Of a stretch of 64,000 nucleotides of DNA, positions 57,401-63,723 are shown one piece after another. The stretch is from the NCBI GenBank assembly GCA_030627905.1, contig DAOVRZ010000006.1, positions 26,945-90,944 of the forward strand. Reading direction: 5' to 3'. This stretch comes from JAGMES01 sp023128035 (lineage in GTDB: Bacteria; Bacillota; Halanaerobiia; DY22613). Below the pieces are notes generated by a model. The model searched no databases. It saw only the letters and a list, made by a program, of their open reading frames with translations, and had not been told where the DNA came from. Each line of letters starts with the position of its first letter. The stretch's first letter is position 1. A program made the position numbers and the translations under genes.

Positions 57401-58560
57401 CTTCGGAACTTGAGGATTTATCGATTCAATATGTAGATTTTACATTATGGGAGCAAAAATATTTACAGGGAGAAAATCTTAATCGGCATTTGTTATATTG
57501 GAAGAATAAGTTGAATGGTAAGTTACCGATCTTAAAATTACCGGCTGATTATCCTAGACCTGATGTACAGACAATGTCAGGTGAGCAATATTCGCTAGTT
57601 TTATCTGTGGAGCAATATAATGAAATAAAAGATTTATGCCAAAAAGAGCAGGCTACCACATTTATGGTTCTTCTAACAGTATTTAAGATTATGCTTTATC
57701 AGTACACTAAAGAAGTAGATATTCTTGTTGGTACCAGACTTGCGAACCGACGTTTTGCAGAAACTGAAGAATTAATTGGATGTTTTATTAATACGGTTGT
57801 TCTTAGAAGTGATCTTTCTGGAAATCTTAAGTTTAGAGAGTTGCTTTCAAAAATTAAAGAAACAACTCTTGAAGCTGATGTTCATCAAGATATTCCGATA
57901 TCTATGCTCGTCAAGGAGTTAGAACTTGATAGAAATATAAGTTATCCACCTTTATTTCAGGTTTTATTTAACATGCTAAACTATAAGGTTGGTGAAATGA
58001 ATTTACCAGATTTGGCAATCGATCCTCTCTATCCAACTGAAACGTGTTCTAAATTAGATTTAAATTTATATGCTGAAGAAAGGGATAGGGATATTAAATT
58101 AGATTTGGTCTATAATCCAGATCTCTTCTCAAAAGAACGGATGGTTGAATTATTGCATCATTATTTATTGATTCTAGAAGAGGTTATTCAGAATCCAGAG
58201 GTTAGAATAGAGGAGCTATCATTACCAGACGAAAGATTTAGGGTGATCTTGCCTGAAAGTTTAATTGATGTAAAAGGAAATTTGGAAGGGCAAGATAATG
58301 ACATTGATCTTAATGAAATTATGGAACCAATAAATGACCTGGAAAGAATAATTTCAGATATTTGGAAAGAAGTTTTACAATTAAAAAGAGTGGATGTCGA
58401 TAAAGATTTCTATGAACTTGGAGGAGACTCATTCTTAATGATTCAGGTGTACAGTAATTTACAGAAGGTTATAAAACACGAGTTTAAGATGATTGAATTA
58501 TTTAAATATCTAACAATTGATTCATTAGCGAAATATCTAAACACTATAGCAGGAGATTGA
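48484..58560 (+). CDS. Hybrid PKS-NRPS lipopeptide megasynthase (FAAL-ACP-KS-AT-ACP-C-A-PCP-C-PCP)
   Basis: One gene of about 3358 residues. Domains with approximate key residues: fatty-acyl-AMP ligase (SSGSTGDPKG near 195, WLPHTHDMGLIG); ACP (GGNSVKA, Ser 636); ketosynthase (DTACSSS Cys 869, ETHGAGT, KSNIGHL); acyltransferase (GHSFGE Ser 1340, FAVH specificity motif); ACP (LDSMAA, Ser 1681); condensation (HHIAVD near 1870); adenylation (YTSGSTGTPKG near 2365); PCP (GGNSI, Ser 2755); condensation (HHFVFDG near 2945); PCP (GGDSF, Ser 3316). The PKS module has no ketoreductase. An acyl chain should be activated, extended by one malonyl-type unit and joined to one amino acid. The last C-PCP has no adenylation domain and no thioesterase follows, so the second residue and release need partners in trans. 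The start is uncertain: ATG 48484 or TTG 48472. Confidence 0.92.
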   Translation: MSKSIKEYKNKFSIISGAPLSKKSEILTLTEALIHSVKKGDTKGMYLISSDGSEIFFSYSSLLENAKRILKGLKAQGVKKGDKVIIEIENDQKFFCVFWASILGGIIPAPISTPIPFSLDSQELQKLLKIWSVLEKPIIVTDVKNIPKYKTIQETNLYNDLKFHSFQELLMDDEEERIYYPSPDEIAFLQFSSGSTGDPKGVILTHQNLIANIRSICESNKLESNDISVSWLPHTHDMGLIGLHLLGVYSQMNQVKMLPQFFLKRPLTFLKKITEHKGTLCSMPNFGFSWILEKVKEESLKDIDLSSLRVLSNGAEPISSQIMSTFVETFKKCGLRPETMSPVYGMAEASLALCFTPLKEQPLVRKIRKNDFYKNGIIKEQNINTDETIFIVDEGFPIPGVSIRVVDENDKFVEEKIVGNIQVKGPNVTRGYINNKNANQNLFCDGWLRTGDMGFIIDGRLTVSGRRKDIIFVNGKNFYSYDIEEAVYEIKKIRRGDVAAIGVHNFETDTENIIIFIKYKGSIKKFLGFHDKITKIVNKNLGIILKHVIPVNKISKTTSGKLQRYILKENYLNSKYAQIIQEIDRELKNFLLTRKDIVEPENELEEKVRKIWAEVLNLEENCISVLDKFAEIGGNSVKAVQIITELEKLFNRELSHEILIQNDTIHEIAVSLEEMNVKEFNIVSHIMNTEKDQVQNRCNEPFKDIAVVGISLRLPDSNNVEEFWEHLLNGKNLIRKIPSERKTLANVREWEDWLGYINDVDKFDAEFFNISEEEARFMDPQQRLMLEVVYEALEDWGTHEIGRKKKMGVFIGATQNNYNEIIYDYLRQKNNLDNLSPSTMIGNILNMISARISHTFDFTGPALTIDTACSSSLTALYYAIKSLRAGEIETALVGGASLILTPTTHFLSKNSGILSNGGECKAFGADSDGTVLGEGIGVILLQPLEKAIQEKRQIYGVIKGIGINNDGSSLGIMAPNPDGQLRVLIQAYYDAGIDPRQLTYIETHGAGTKLGDPVEVKALSRLFKDLLKNSALEKKFCGIGSVKSNIGHLLPAAGIAGLIKTLLSLKYKKIVPSIHAEIENPLLNLDETPFYVPKKAKDWKVFAMQRRVAGISSFGFGGTNVHVVVEEPPYRIPEPSRFNLEEEQLVLLKDNYKVLPISAKSQGALYDLIQKYKEFLLSDKNFGNRFLYDICYNSAFRRYHYDKRIAFVGKTVDDFIHEFDSILSRGKDKCSSVLQESISFKRKVAFVFTGQGNQWFGMGKKLFASNSVFRKTIEKCDQYLKKYLDWSLVEDFFEADNQFLRETLFNDPNFIQPLIFAIQIAITQVWESWGIVPNGMIGHSFGEIAATYVAGVLSLEDAIKVIINRSRLMQQSEGLGKMVAVELSLNEVKKIVSQYKDSLSIAVINSDTSVVLSGQSNVMAEVIEGLKARGVYCRYLKGEFAVHNPLMELYKDKLIEKIKNIAPQSTTVPLYSTVTGKETSGIEFSANYWGRAFVDTVQFKKGIDSMVDDGFNIFIEIGPSPDLFFSIYKCLNGKNKSGIIVPSLRKNRDGNHVMYESLGKVYSAGVKIEWQKIFLFDGIYVKLPTYPWQRNSYWLDVKGNKPENILERNVDNSYVNKKEKVKFEQSDGRSGETFEKIVIPKSEDQYMFFENYISEQISQKLKIYKDKLNLNESLISFGLDSMAAVQLKNRIYRDFGISISMVRFLEGPTISELATTLFEKFREVNPVESQISRVEDKIVEYNLSHGQQALWFLYKLAPETTAYNLNYAIKFLSELDFERLKKTLEIIAWRHPILRTVYLERDGKPVQKVKEDINIDFKEIDASNWDKEFLDEELSRIAQQVFDLEAGPVWRVVLFTMFKNHHILLFSFHHIAVDLWSLEIIMKELLQLYNAEDLKNLLPSQKSSYFDFVLYQSNMLTSEKWKQSLDYWKDQLKGELLKLNLPIDYQRPDTQTCNGSTFTFELGREASKKLKDLANSKGVTVFTLLLAIYKVLLYRHTNQNDIIVGSPTVGRSREDFENVVGYFVNPVPIRSKIVDDLVFEDFLKNLYQKVIGALENQDYPFNLLVDKLQLDRDLNRSPIFQTMLVMEKPTYLDELFEFILSENLNKVNWGKLTLEPYKVQNRSSRFDLTLLVAEGSESESFIASFEYNTDLFNLSTIERFADHFKVLAESIIQNPELEILKLPILTEKEYMELVYDWNDTDRSYRKNICVHQLFEEQVEKNPELYAVCDGAIKITYAELNRRANQLACYLKKNGVGSEIIVGICLERSIEMIIGMLAILKAGGVYLPIDATCPEERILFILEDAKVPIILSENRLEDKLGSLNSLTNIKVIEKGCVDELTAKEGRENLLIEDSKDFSKNPVYVIYTSGSTGTPKGVVIEHKSLVNMIFAHQNIFKETNQDRMSQIASSGFDACSFEIWSTLSVGAELYIVDDETRKDPFKLMNWLAAKEITKTFLPTPLAETLLSQDWSRNISLKSMRIAGDKLHFSPKEELPFIIYNLYGPTEATIWSTYFELSSKDIDEAPPIGRPIENVQIYILDEDMKPCSIGVKGEIYIGGKGVARGYLNKPDLTNDKFVENLFVEDKGARLYKTGDLGYYLPDQNIVFVGRKDYQVKIRGYRIELEEIETVLNQHPVIKNSVVLAKEKNTGEKFLIGYIVLIDDKSLEKEEIINWLKNKLPDYMIPAHFMIIDHLLLTSNGKIDRKALPNLDEEVIGNERKFTLPRNKIEEKLASIWSNVLGINQVGIFDTFFELGGNSITAIQLISRIRKNFTIELPVKLLFKLSTIAKLAEYIDNNNDLAEIKIISHHIKNNDGFPLSSRQKEIYFSCLMNPESPIYIVPLALHLRGALNIEALKGSIKEIIRRHDVLRSSIKTIDGIPKIFINSLENYNLPLIDFSDMPKENQDKEVFRLRNEYAYKPFELAEERLVRSGLLKLNDEEYILLLTIHHFVFDGWSIRILIKELSYLYQTFLSGKTSELEDLSIQYVDFTLWEQKYLQGENLNRHLLYWKNKLNGKLPILKLPADYPRPDVQTMSGEQYSLVLSVEQYNEIKDLCQKEQATTFMVLLTVFKIMLYQYTKEVDILVGTRLANRRFAETEELIGCFINTVVLRSDLSGNLKFRELLSKIKETTLEADVHQDIPISMLVKELELDRNISYPPLFQVLFNMLNYKVGEMNLPDLAIDPLYPTETCSKLDLNLYAEERDRDIKLDLVYNPDLFSKERMVELLHHYLLILEEVIQNPEVRIEELSLPDERFRVILPESLIDVKGNLEGQDNDIDLNEIMEPINDLERIISDIWKEVLQLKRVDVDKDFYELGGDSFLMIQVYSNLQKVIKHEFKMIELFKYLTIDSLAKYLNTIAGD

Positions 58561-58590
58561 ATGATAGTTGTAGAAGAAAACGTAGACATG

Positions 58591-58621
58591 AAAAGGCTTC
58601 TCACAATGGGAAGCCTTTTTT
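58591..58621 (+). terminator. Terminator after the PKS-NRPS gene
   Basis: AAAAGGCTTC and GAAGCCTTTT form the stem, followed by T. It is a near-copy of the rny terminator at 34406-34440. Confidence 0.88.
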
Positions 58622-58663
58622 AATCAAACCTTCAGCCTAGTTTAAATAAAGGAGTGTTTGTTT

Positions 58664-59410
58664 TTGAAGAAGGTTGAAAGATTTTTTTTAGAGAATAGAT
58701 ATATTAGGGGTGTGATTCTTTTACTATTGATTTGGCAGATTCTAGCATGGGTAATAAACCATCCTGCTCTACCTGAGCCATGGCGAGTGTTGGTTAAGGT
58801 GAAAGAATTTGGCCCTGAACTCATGATACATTTTGTACGGAGTGGGTATAGAATTTTTATGGGAATTTTTCTTGCCTTAAGTCTAGGAATTCCTGTAGGG
58901 ATTGCTTTAGGTTATTGGAAACTTTTTGATGAAATAGTTTCACCTTTAATTTATCTAATTTATCCGATACCCAAAGTTGCTTTCTTACCTTTGATTCTTT
59001 TATTGTTGGGGTTAGGTGATCTGGCAAAGATATTTTTGATTGCATTTATTCTAATCTTCCAGATTATAGTTGTAGTAAGGGATAGTGTCAAAGATTTGCC
59101 AAAAGAATATTTATATTCGATCCGTTCACTTGGAGCAAAAGATAGACAGGTTTTATATCATGTAATCTTTCCAGCAATTATGCCAAAGTTGCTTACATCT
59201 TTACGTTTAAGCATAGGAACAGCGATTGCAGTGCTTTTTTTTGCAGAGACTTTTGCTACTTATCAAGGATTGGGTTATTATATACTGGATGCCTGGACGA
59301 TTTTAGATTATGAAAAAATGTTTTTTGGGATCGTTGGCTTAAGTATTTTGGGATTGTTTTTCTTTGTATTGGTTGATTTAACTGAACGCTGGATAGTTAA
59401 GTGGAAGTAA
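58664..59410 (+). CDS. ABC transporter permease, SsuC/TauC type
   Basis: An inner-membrane permease of 248 residues with about six helices. The conserved BPD_transp_1 loop (EAA-type) reads IRSLGAKDRQVLYHVIFPAIMPKLL, the contact site for the ATPase. The IYPIPKVAFLPLILLLLGLG block is typical of nitrate/sulfonate/HMP permeases. TTG 58664 is spaced nine bases from GGAG; TTG 58658 is too close. It most likely pairs with the ATPase at 47549, from which it is separated by the PKS-NRPS gene. No binding protein is present. Confidence 0.87.
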   Translation: MKKVERFFLENRYIRGVILLLLIWQILAWVINHPALPEPWRVLVKVKEFGPELMIHFVRSGYRIFMGIFLALSLGIPVGIALGYWKLFDEIVSPLIYLIYPIPKVAFLPLILLLLGLGDLAKIFLIAFILIFQIIVVVRDSVKDLPKEYLYSIRSLGAKDRQVLYHVIFPAIMPKLLTSLRLSIGTAIAVLFFAETFATYQGLGYYILDAWTILDYEKMFFGIVGLSILGLFFFVLVDLTERWIVKWK

Positions 59411-59443
59411 TATAGAATGAGATAGATATGGGGGGAGAGAAGT

Positions 59444-60055
59444 ATGCTTTTTTTGTCGAAAAATTTTTTGAATCGCTATAGAGGTGGAGAGATTTTTTCA
59501 GATAAAGAAGCGAAGCTTAAGGAATTTTGCCAGCAATCCCTTGCTTGCTCCAAATGTCATTTGCGAGCTCAGTGCACTCAGGTAGTTTTCGGTGAAGGCA
59601 ATCCACATACAAGTTTAATGTTTATTGGCGAAGGCCCTGGGGGTGACGAGGATCGTGAAGGTAGAACCTTTGTTGGAAAAGCAGGTCAACTGTTGGATCG
59701 AATTTTTCATGCTGCTGAGATATCTAGAGATGAAATATATATATCCAATGTTGTAAAATGTCGTCCTCCAATGAACAGAAAACCTACTCCTGATGAGATG
59801 AAGGATTGTTTAACGATTTTGGCAGGTGAAATCCTTATTGTCCGGCCTAAGATTATTGTTCTTTTGGGTTCGACTGCATTGCAAGGTGTCTTAGATCCTA
59901 CTGGAAAAATTACTAGAATGAGAGGAAAGTGGCTTGAAAGGGAGGGAATAAAGTTTCTTCCTACCTATCACCCTGCTGCATTGCTTAGAGATGAACTGAA
60001 AAAGAGGGATGTTTGGGAGGATTTTAAGGAGATTCGACGAGTTTATCGGGCATAA
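59444..60055 (+). CDS. Uracil-DNA glycosylase, family 4 (Fe-S)
   Basis: Removes uracil from DNA (EC 3.2.2.27). At 203 residues it is the usual family-4 size. The 4Fe-4S cluster cysteines are C35, C38, C106 and C122. Motif 1 GEGPGGDEDREGRTFVGKAGQLLD forms the uracil pocket and catalytic loop; the C-terminal motif is TYHPAALLRDE. Family-4 enzymes are common in thermophiles and anaerobes lacking Ung. A GGGGGAGAGAAG ribosome site precedes the ATG. The gene stands between the ABC permease and a methyltransferase gene without strong links to either. Confidence 0.93.
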   Translation: MLFLSKNFLNRYRGGEIFSDKEAKLKEFCQQSLACSKCHLRAQCTQVVFGEGNPHTSLMFIGEGPGGDEDREGRTFVGKAGQLLDRIFHAAEISRDEIYISNVVKCRPPMNRKPTPDEMKDCLTILAGEILIVRPKIIVLLGSTALQGVLDPTGKITRMRGKWLEREGIKFLPTYHPAALLRDELKKRDVWEDFKEIRRVYRA

Positions 60056-60094
60056 TAAAAGAATTAGTAAAGTATATGATAAAGGAGACTTGTT

Positions 60095-61252
60095 ATGGCA
60101 AAGATTGATTTAATAGCAACCGCTGCCTTCGGTTTAGAAGCGATGGTTGGAAGAGAACTTAAAAAATTAGGATGTAAAGATGTTCAGGTAGAAAATAATA
60201 GGGTAAAGTTTACAGGTGATGAATTAACTATCTGTCGTACTAATCTCTGGTTAAGAACAGCAGGTAAAGTACTTATTAAAATGGGTGAATTTGAAGCGAC
60301 TACTTTTGATGAACTCTTTGATCAAACAAAGGAACTTCCCTGGCATGAATGGCTGCCAAAGAATGCTTGTTTTCCAATCAAAGGAAGATCAGCTAAGTCA
60401 CAACTTTCAAGTGAGCCAGCTTGTCAGTCAATAGTAAAGAAGGCAATTGTTGAATCGATGAAGGAACATTATGGAACTGAATGGTTTGAAGAAGATGGAC
60501 CATTATATTCTATCATAGTATCTATCCAAAAAGATGTGGCAACTTTGACTATAGATACTTCAGGAGCAGGATTACATAAAAGAGGATATCGAGATTTGTC
60601 TGCAGTGGCTCCTTTACGTGAGACTCTGGGGGCAGCTTTAGTTGATATGAGTCGGTGGGATGCAAATCCAGAGAGGCCATTTATTGATCCAACCTGTGGT
60701 TCTGGAACAATTCCGATTGAAGCCGCGTTAAAAGCTTTGAATATTGCACCAGGTAGTTTTCGTAAGTTTGCGTCTGAGGATTGGCCAAGAATTCCTAAAG
60801 AACTCTGGAAACAGGTTCGTGAAGAAGCAAAAGATTTGGTTAAACATGATTTGAAATTTAGGCTAATGGGATATGATAGTGATGAAAGAGTATTAAGCTT
60901 AGCTCGTCATCATGCACAAAATGCTGGGGTGGAAGAGTATATAGATTTTCATCAACGTTCATTGGGGGAACAACACTCGAATAGGAAGTATGGCTGTGTT
61001 ATCAGTAATCCGCCATATGGAGAAAGATTGAGCGAACGCCCTGAAGTTGAAAAATTATATAAAGAGATGGGACGTGTCTTTAAAACATTTGGAGATGGAA
61101 GCTGGTCATTTTTTATACTGACTTCTTTGGAGAGTTTTGAGAAGCATTTTGGAACAAGGGCTAATAAAAAGCGTAAACTGTATAATGGAAGGATTAAGGT
61201 GGATTACTATCAATATTTTGGTCCACTGCCACCACGTAGGAGAGATAAATAG
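60095..61252 (+). CDS. THUMP-domain class I RNA methyltransferase (RlmL/YpsC type)
   Basis: A SAM-dependent methyltransferase of 385 residues. An N-terminal THUMP domain (about 45-155; includes FPIKGRSAKSQLSS and DVATLTIDTSGAGLHKRGYR) binds RNA. The Rossmann domain carries DPTCGSGTIPIEAAL as the SAM-binding motif and the N2-guanine-type catalytic motif SNPPYGERL. It lacks the second (RlmK) domain of E. coli RlmL and so matches Bacillus YpsC, predicted to modify 23S rRNA. AAAGGAG precedes the ATG and a terminator follows. Confidence 0.92.
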   Translation: MAKIDLIATAAFGLEAMVGRELKKLGCKDVQVENNRVKFTGDELTICRTNLWLRTAGKVLIKMGEFEATTFDELFDQTKELPWHEWLPKNACFPIKGRSAKSQLSSEPACQSIVKKAIVESMKEHYGTEWFEEDGPLYSIIVSIQKDVATLTIDTSGAGLHKRGYRDLSAVAPLRETLGAALVDMSRWDANPERPFIDPTCGSGTIPIEAALKALNIAPGSFRKFASEDWPRIPKELWKQVREEAKDLVKHDLKFRLMGYDSDERVLSLARHHAQNAGVEEYIDFHQRSLGEQHSNRKYGCVISNPPYGERLSERPEVEKLYKEMGRVFKTFGDGSWSFFILTSLESFEKHFGTRANKKRKLYNGRIKVDYYQYFGPLPPRRRDK

Positions 61253-61267
61253 AGTTTGCAAAGAGGA

Positions 61268-61294
61268 ATGTCTGATGATCAGGCATTTTTTTTT
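61268..61294 (+). terminator. Terminator after the RlmL-like gene
   Basis: ATGTCTGA (61268-61275) pairs with TCAGGCAT (61279-61286, one G-U pair), then a T run. Confidence 0.85.
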
Positions 61295-61499
61295 GATTCA
61301 TACATTAAAGGAATTAATGAGTGAAGATAAAAAAGTTTACTTGAATTATAAAAGACAATTCAGCATAACATTTGTATTGGTTTAACTAAACTTTAATTTT
61401 TTATTTCTAGTTTTACTCTATAAAAAAGTAATAAAAGAATTAAAAGTAAATAATTAATAGAATATATTAATTACGAAAAATTAAAAAGAGGAAATACGT

Positions 61500-61637
61500 G
61501 TGAAACAAAAGAGAAGTTTTGTAATTGGTGGGTTAATCGTACTGTCTTTATTACTATTTTCTTTAGGAGTAGTAGCTAAAAGTAAAGACATAGGGATTCA
61601 ATCACTTGAATGTGTTGCTTGTGGTGGATATGATTAA
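61500..61637 (+). CDS. Small secreted or membrane peptide with C-terminal CxxC
   Basis: A 45-residue peptide: basic start (MKQKR), a long hydrophobic signal segment (about 7-25) and a short polar tail ending ECVACGGYD. GTG 61500 is preceded by AAAGAGGAAA. I do not recognise a family. After signal cleavage near VVA-KS a peptide of about 19 residues with CxxC at its end would be exported. It could be a signalling or cyclised peptide, and it lies 600 bp upstream of the TPR/peptide locus. It is too short for certainty. Confidence 0.5.
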   Translation: MKQKRSFVIGGLIVLSLLLFSLGVVAKSKDIGIQSLECVACGGYD

Positions 61638-61692
61638 TATAAGTATATAAATACTGTTTTAGTTTTTAATCTAAAAAGAAGGGGGAAGTTTT

Positions 61693-62006
61693 ATGAAAAA
61701 AATATTCTTTTAATTTTTTTCGTTCTTATCATTTTAATAGGAACTGTAGGGTTTACCAACAAAGCTACATCAAACGAAACTACTGTTCTAGAAAAAAGAA
61801 TTAGGTTATTAGAAGAAAATAGTGTTTTAAAGAAAACTATAAATGATAAATCAGAAAGAAAAGAAGATTTATCACACAAATTACATTTAGCATTACTCAA
61901 TAATCAACAATTACAGGAAGAGAATTAACAACTACAAGTAGGTTTACGGAACTCACAAGAAACTATTCTTGCTCTTCAGGAGAAAATCAAAGAATTATTA
62001 GAATAA
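61693..62006 (+). pseudogene. Decayed small secreted coiled-coil protein
   Basis: ATG 61693 follows GAAGGGGGAAG, but the frame stops six codons later. A -1 shift at the A7 run (61696-61702) opens a frame encoding a hydrophobic signal segment (ILLIFFVLIILIG) and a heptad-rich coiled coil (VLEKRIRLLEENSVLK). This frame meets an in-frame TAA at 61926-61928 and then continues in coiled-coil sequence to 62006. Two lesions make it a pseudogene of a secreted coiled-coil protein of about 100 residues. The remaining 62007-62112 stretch shows no gene. Confidence 0.55.
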
Positions 62007-62112
62007 TAATTTTAAAACTTTTTAATGTTCTTCAGCATTGTCACTTTATTCTAACCGCGCCGCTAAATCTGAAATCTTTAATGAATTAAATTGTAAAAAA
62101 CAAACTTTAATA

Positions 62113-62141
62113 TTGAACTATTTTAAAAAAAATGATACAAT
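62113..62141 (+). promoter_or_regulatory. Probable sigma-A promoter of the TPR/peptide locus
   Basis: TTGAAC (62113-62118), a 17-bp spacer and TACAAT (62136-62141), about 70 bp before the TPR gene. A second TATAAT at 62179-62184 has no good -35 box. Confidence 0.55.
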
Positions 62142-62212
62142 GCTAATTGGCAATACTAACTTTTGTTTCAAATTTTTATATAATAAAGAGATAATTTGAG
62201 GGGGGAAGGAAA

Positions 62213-63226
62213 GTGGAAAGAGAAAAAAAGGAATTGACTATAGACATAGAGAATATTGCTATTAAAAGAAAAATCGAGGAAGGAATAGAATTATTTAATC
62301 TAAGTAAGTATGTTCATGCAATTGAAAAGTTTTCGATGGTATTGGGGAGTTTTGAATATGGATTAGCCCGTCAATATTTAGGAAGATGTTATTTTAGATT
62401 GGAGAAGTATGAGCAGGCATATAATCATTTTAATAAGTTATTGGAAGATAAAAGATATAGAGATTATGGATTATCTATGCTTGCGACAATTTATGCAATT
62501 TGGGGTCATTATAAAGAGGCATTGAAAGAAATTAAAAAAATACCTCCCAAGCCGAGTAATTTAATCAAACAATTATATATTTTGTACTATATTCATAAAC
62601 ATACAAAACGAGATTCGACTTTAAGTGATGCAACGCAGATTATGAGGAAGATAACACGTATGGAAATGAGTAAATCTTTAAAGAGAAAATTTTACTTGGC
62701 CAGTGGAATGGTTTGGCAAGCTCAAAAGGAGAATTCGTTGGCAGAAAGTCAATTTTTAAAGGCTTTACAACTAGCAGTAACTGATTTGGATAAAGCTAAA
62801 ATATTAAATGAACTAGGATTATTATATCTTGAGTTAAATGATTTATCCAGAGCGGAAAATATATTACTAGAAGTTCACGACCTATTAAAGGATAGTAATT
62901 CTGAAGAAAAGGGAGTTAATTATAAATTATTAGGATTATTGGAGAGAAAGAAGAAAAATTTAGAGAAAGCACAATACTATCTTCAAGAGGCAGTAAAAAT
63001 ACTTCGTGAGAAAGAGACGTATCTGGCAGCTGCAGAGGTTAATTGTTTGCTGATGAATTTATATAAAGAAGATTTTTATGTAAGTGCAGAATATTTTGCT
63101 AATGTGCTTCAATGTGAACAAAGTATTGAGGAGGTGAAGAAGCAAAATGAAAAAATTCTTAATATTATTGATGGTAATTTTGATGACAACACTTTCATTA
63201 ACAACGATAGTTTTAGCAGGTCCTGA
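62213..63226 (+). CDS. Rap-like TPR regulator overlapping a pre-pro-peptide gene
   Basis: A cytoplasmic all-helical protein of 337 residues made of tetratricopeptide repeats (for example ARQYLGRCYFRLEKYEQAYNHFNKLL, AKILNELGLLYLELNDLSRAENILLEV, YKLLGLLERKKKNLEKAQYYLQEAV). It has no N-terminal helix-turn-helix, so among peptide-receptor families (RRNPP) it is closest in design to Rap proteins, which bind a partner protein. The last 80 bases of the gene are shared, in another frame, with a secreted pre-pro-peptide gene, exactly the rap-phr arrangement of Bacillus. GTG 62213 follows GGGGGGAAGG. The last 25 or so residues (DGNFDDNTFINNDSF) are dictated by the overlapping peptide gene and are probably disordered. 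Direct target unknown. Confidence 0.75.
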   Translation: MEREKKELTIDIENIAIKRKIEEGIELFNLSKYVHAIEKFSMVLGSFEYGLARQYLGRCYFRLEKYEQAYNHFNKLLEDKRYRDYGLSMLATIYAIWGHYKEALKEIKKIPPKPSNLIKQLYILYYIHKHTKRDSTLSDATQIMRKITRMEMSKSLKRKFYLASGMVWQAQKENSLAESQFLKALQLAVTDLDKAKILNELGLLYLELNDLSRAENILLEVHDLLKDSNSEEKGVNYKLLGLLERKKKNLEKAQYYLQEAVKILREKETYLAAAEVNCLLMNLYKEDFYVSAEYFANVLQCEQSIEEVKKQNEKILNIIDGNFDDNTFINNDSFSRS

Positions 63227-63299
63227 TTGGGCAGATGAACCTGATATTATAAAATTTGTACCACGGCAGGACGATAAAGGTTCATTACAGGTTTATTAA
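63147..63299 (+). CDS. Pre-pro-signal peptide, copy 1 (Phr-like; GPDWADEPD)
   Basis: A 50-residue peptide overlapping the end of the TPR gene by 80 bases in a different frame. Signal peptide about 1-24 (MKKF then a hydrophobic stretch ending VLA), followed by GPDWADEPD and a longer polar tail (to QVY). GAGGAGGTGAAG precedes the ATG. The mature motif GPDWxDEPD is shared with two further tandem genes. By analogy with Phr peptides, it would be exported by Sec, trimmed and re-imported to bind the TPR protein. That is inference. Confidence 0.7.
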   Translation: MKKFLILLMVILMTTLSLTTIVLAGPDWADEPDIIKFVPRQDDKGSLQVY

Positions 63300-63376
63300 T
63301 CAATTACATACAGAGATTTTTTGTGACAATATTTTGCCAATTTTTTTCATTGCGCATATGGAGGAGGCGAAATAAA

Positions 63377-63502
63377 ATGAAAAAATTCTTCATATTAATG
63401 GTGGCAGTTTTGATGATATTTTCATTAACTACAACCATTTTATCTGGCCCGGATTGGGATGATGAACCAGATTATACAGAATATTCAGCAGCGATAAATT
63501 GA
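63377..63502 (+). CDS. Pre-pro-signal peptide, copy 2 (GPDWDDEPD)
   Basis: A 41-residue paralogue: signal segment MKKFFILMVAVLMIFSLTTT, cleavage near ILS, then GPDWDDEPDYTEYSAAIN. The ribosome site GGAGGAGGCG lies before the ATG. The divergence from copies 1 and 3 is mostly in the signal segment and the tail; the GPDWxDEPD core is kept, which suggests selection on the core. Confidence 0.68.
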   Translation: MKKFFILMVAVLMIFSLTTTILSGPDWDDEPDYTEYSAAIN

Positions 63503-63723
63503 TAAACTTATCTTCTGTTGGGTTTTTATATTTCAATCTTAAGAAAATGATTATTCTTATATGATCATATTTGAGAATCTTTAATATGCAAAAAAACTGA
63601 GCTATGATAAAAATTGATTATTTTCAGGTTCATTAATTATTTTAAAAAGATGAGTTTTTTGAGGAAGAATACATGCCAATATACTCAATGCAAATAAAGT
63701 ATATGAGGAGGTGGAAAAGCAAA

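Noticed and set aside
62040..62085. Locally GC-richer stretch (ACCGCGCCGC) before the TPR promoter as an IS remnant
   Set aside because: Too short, with no inverted repeats or recognisable transposon end.
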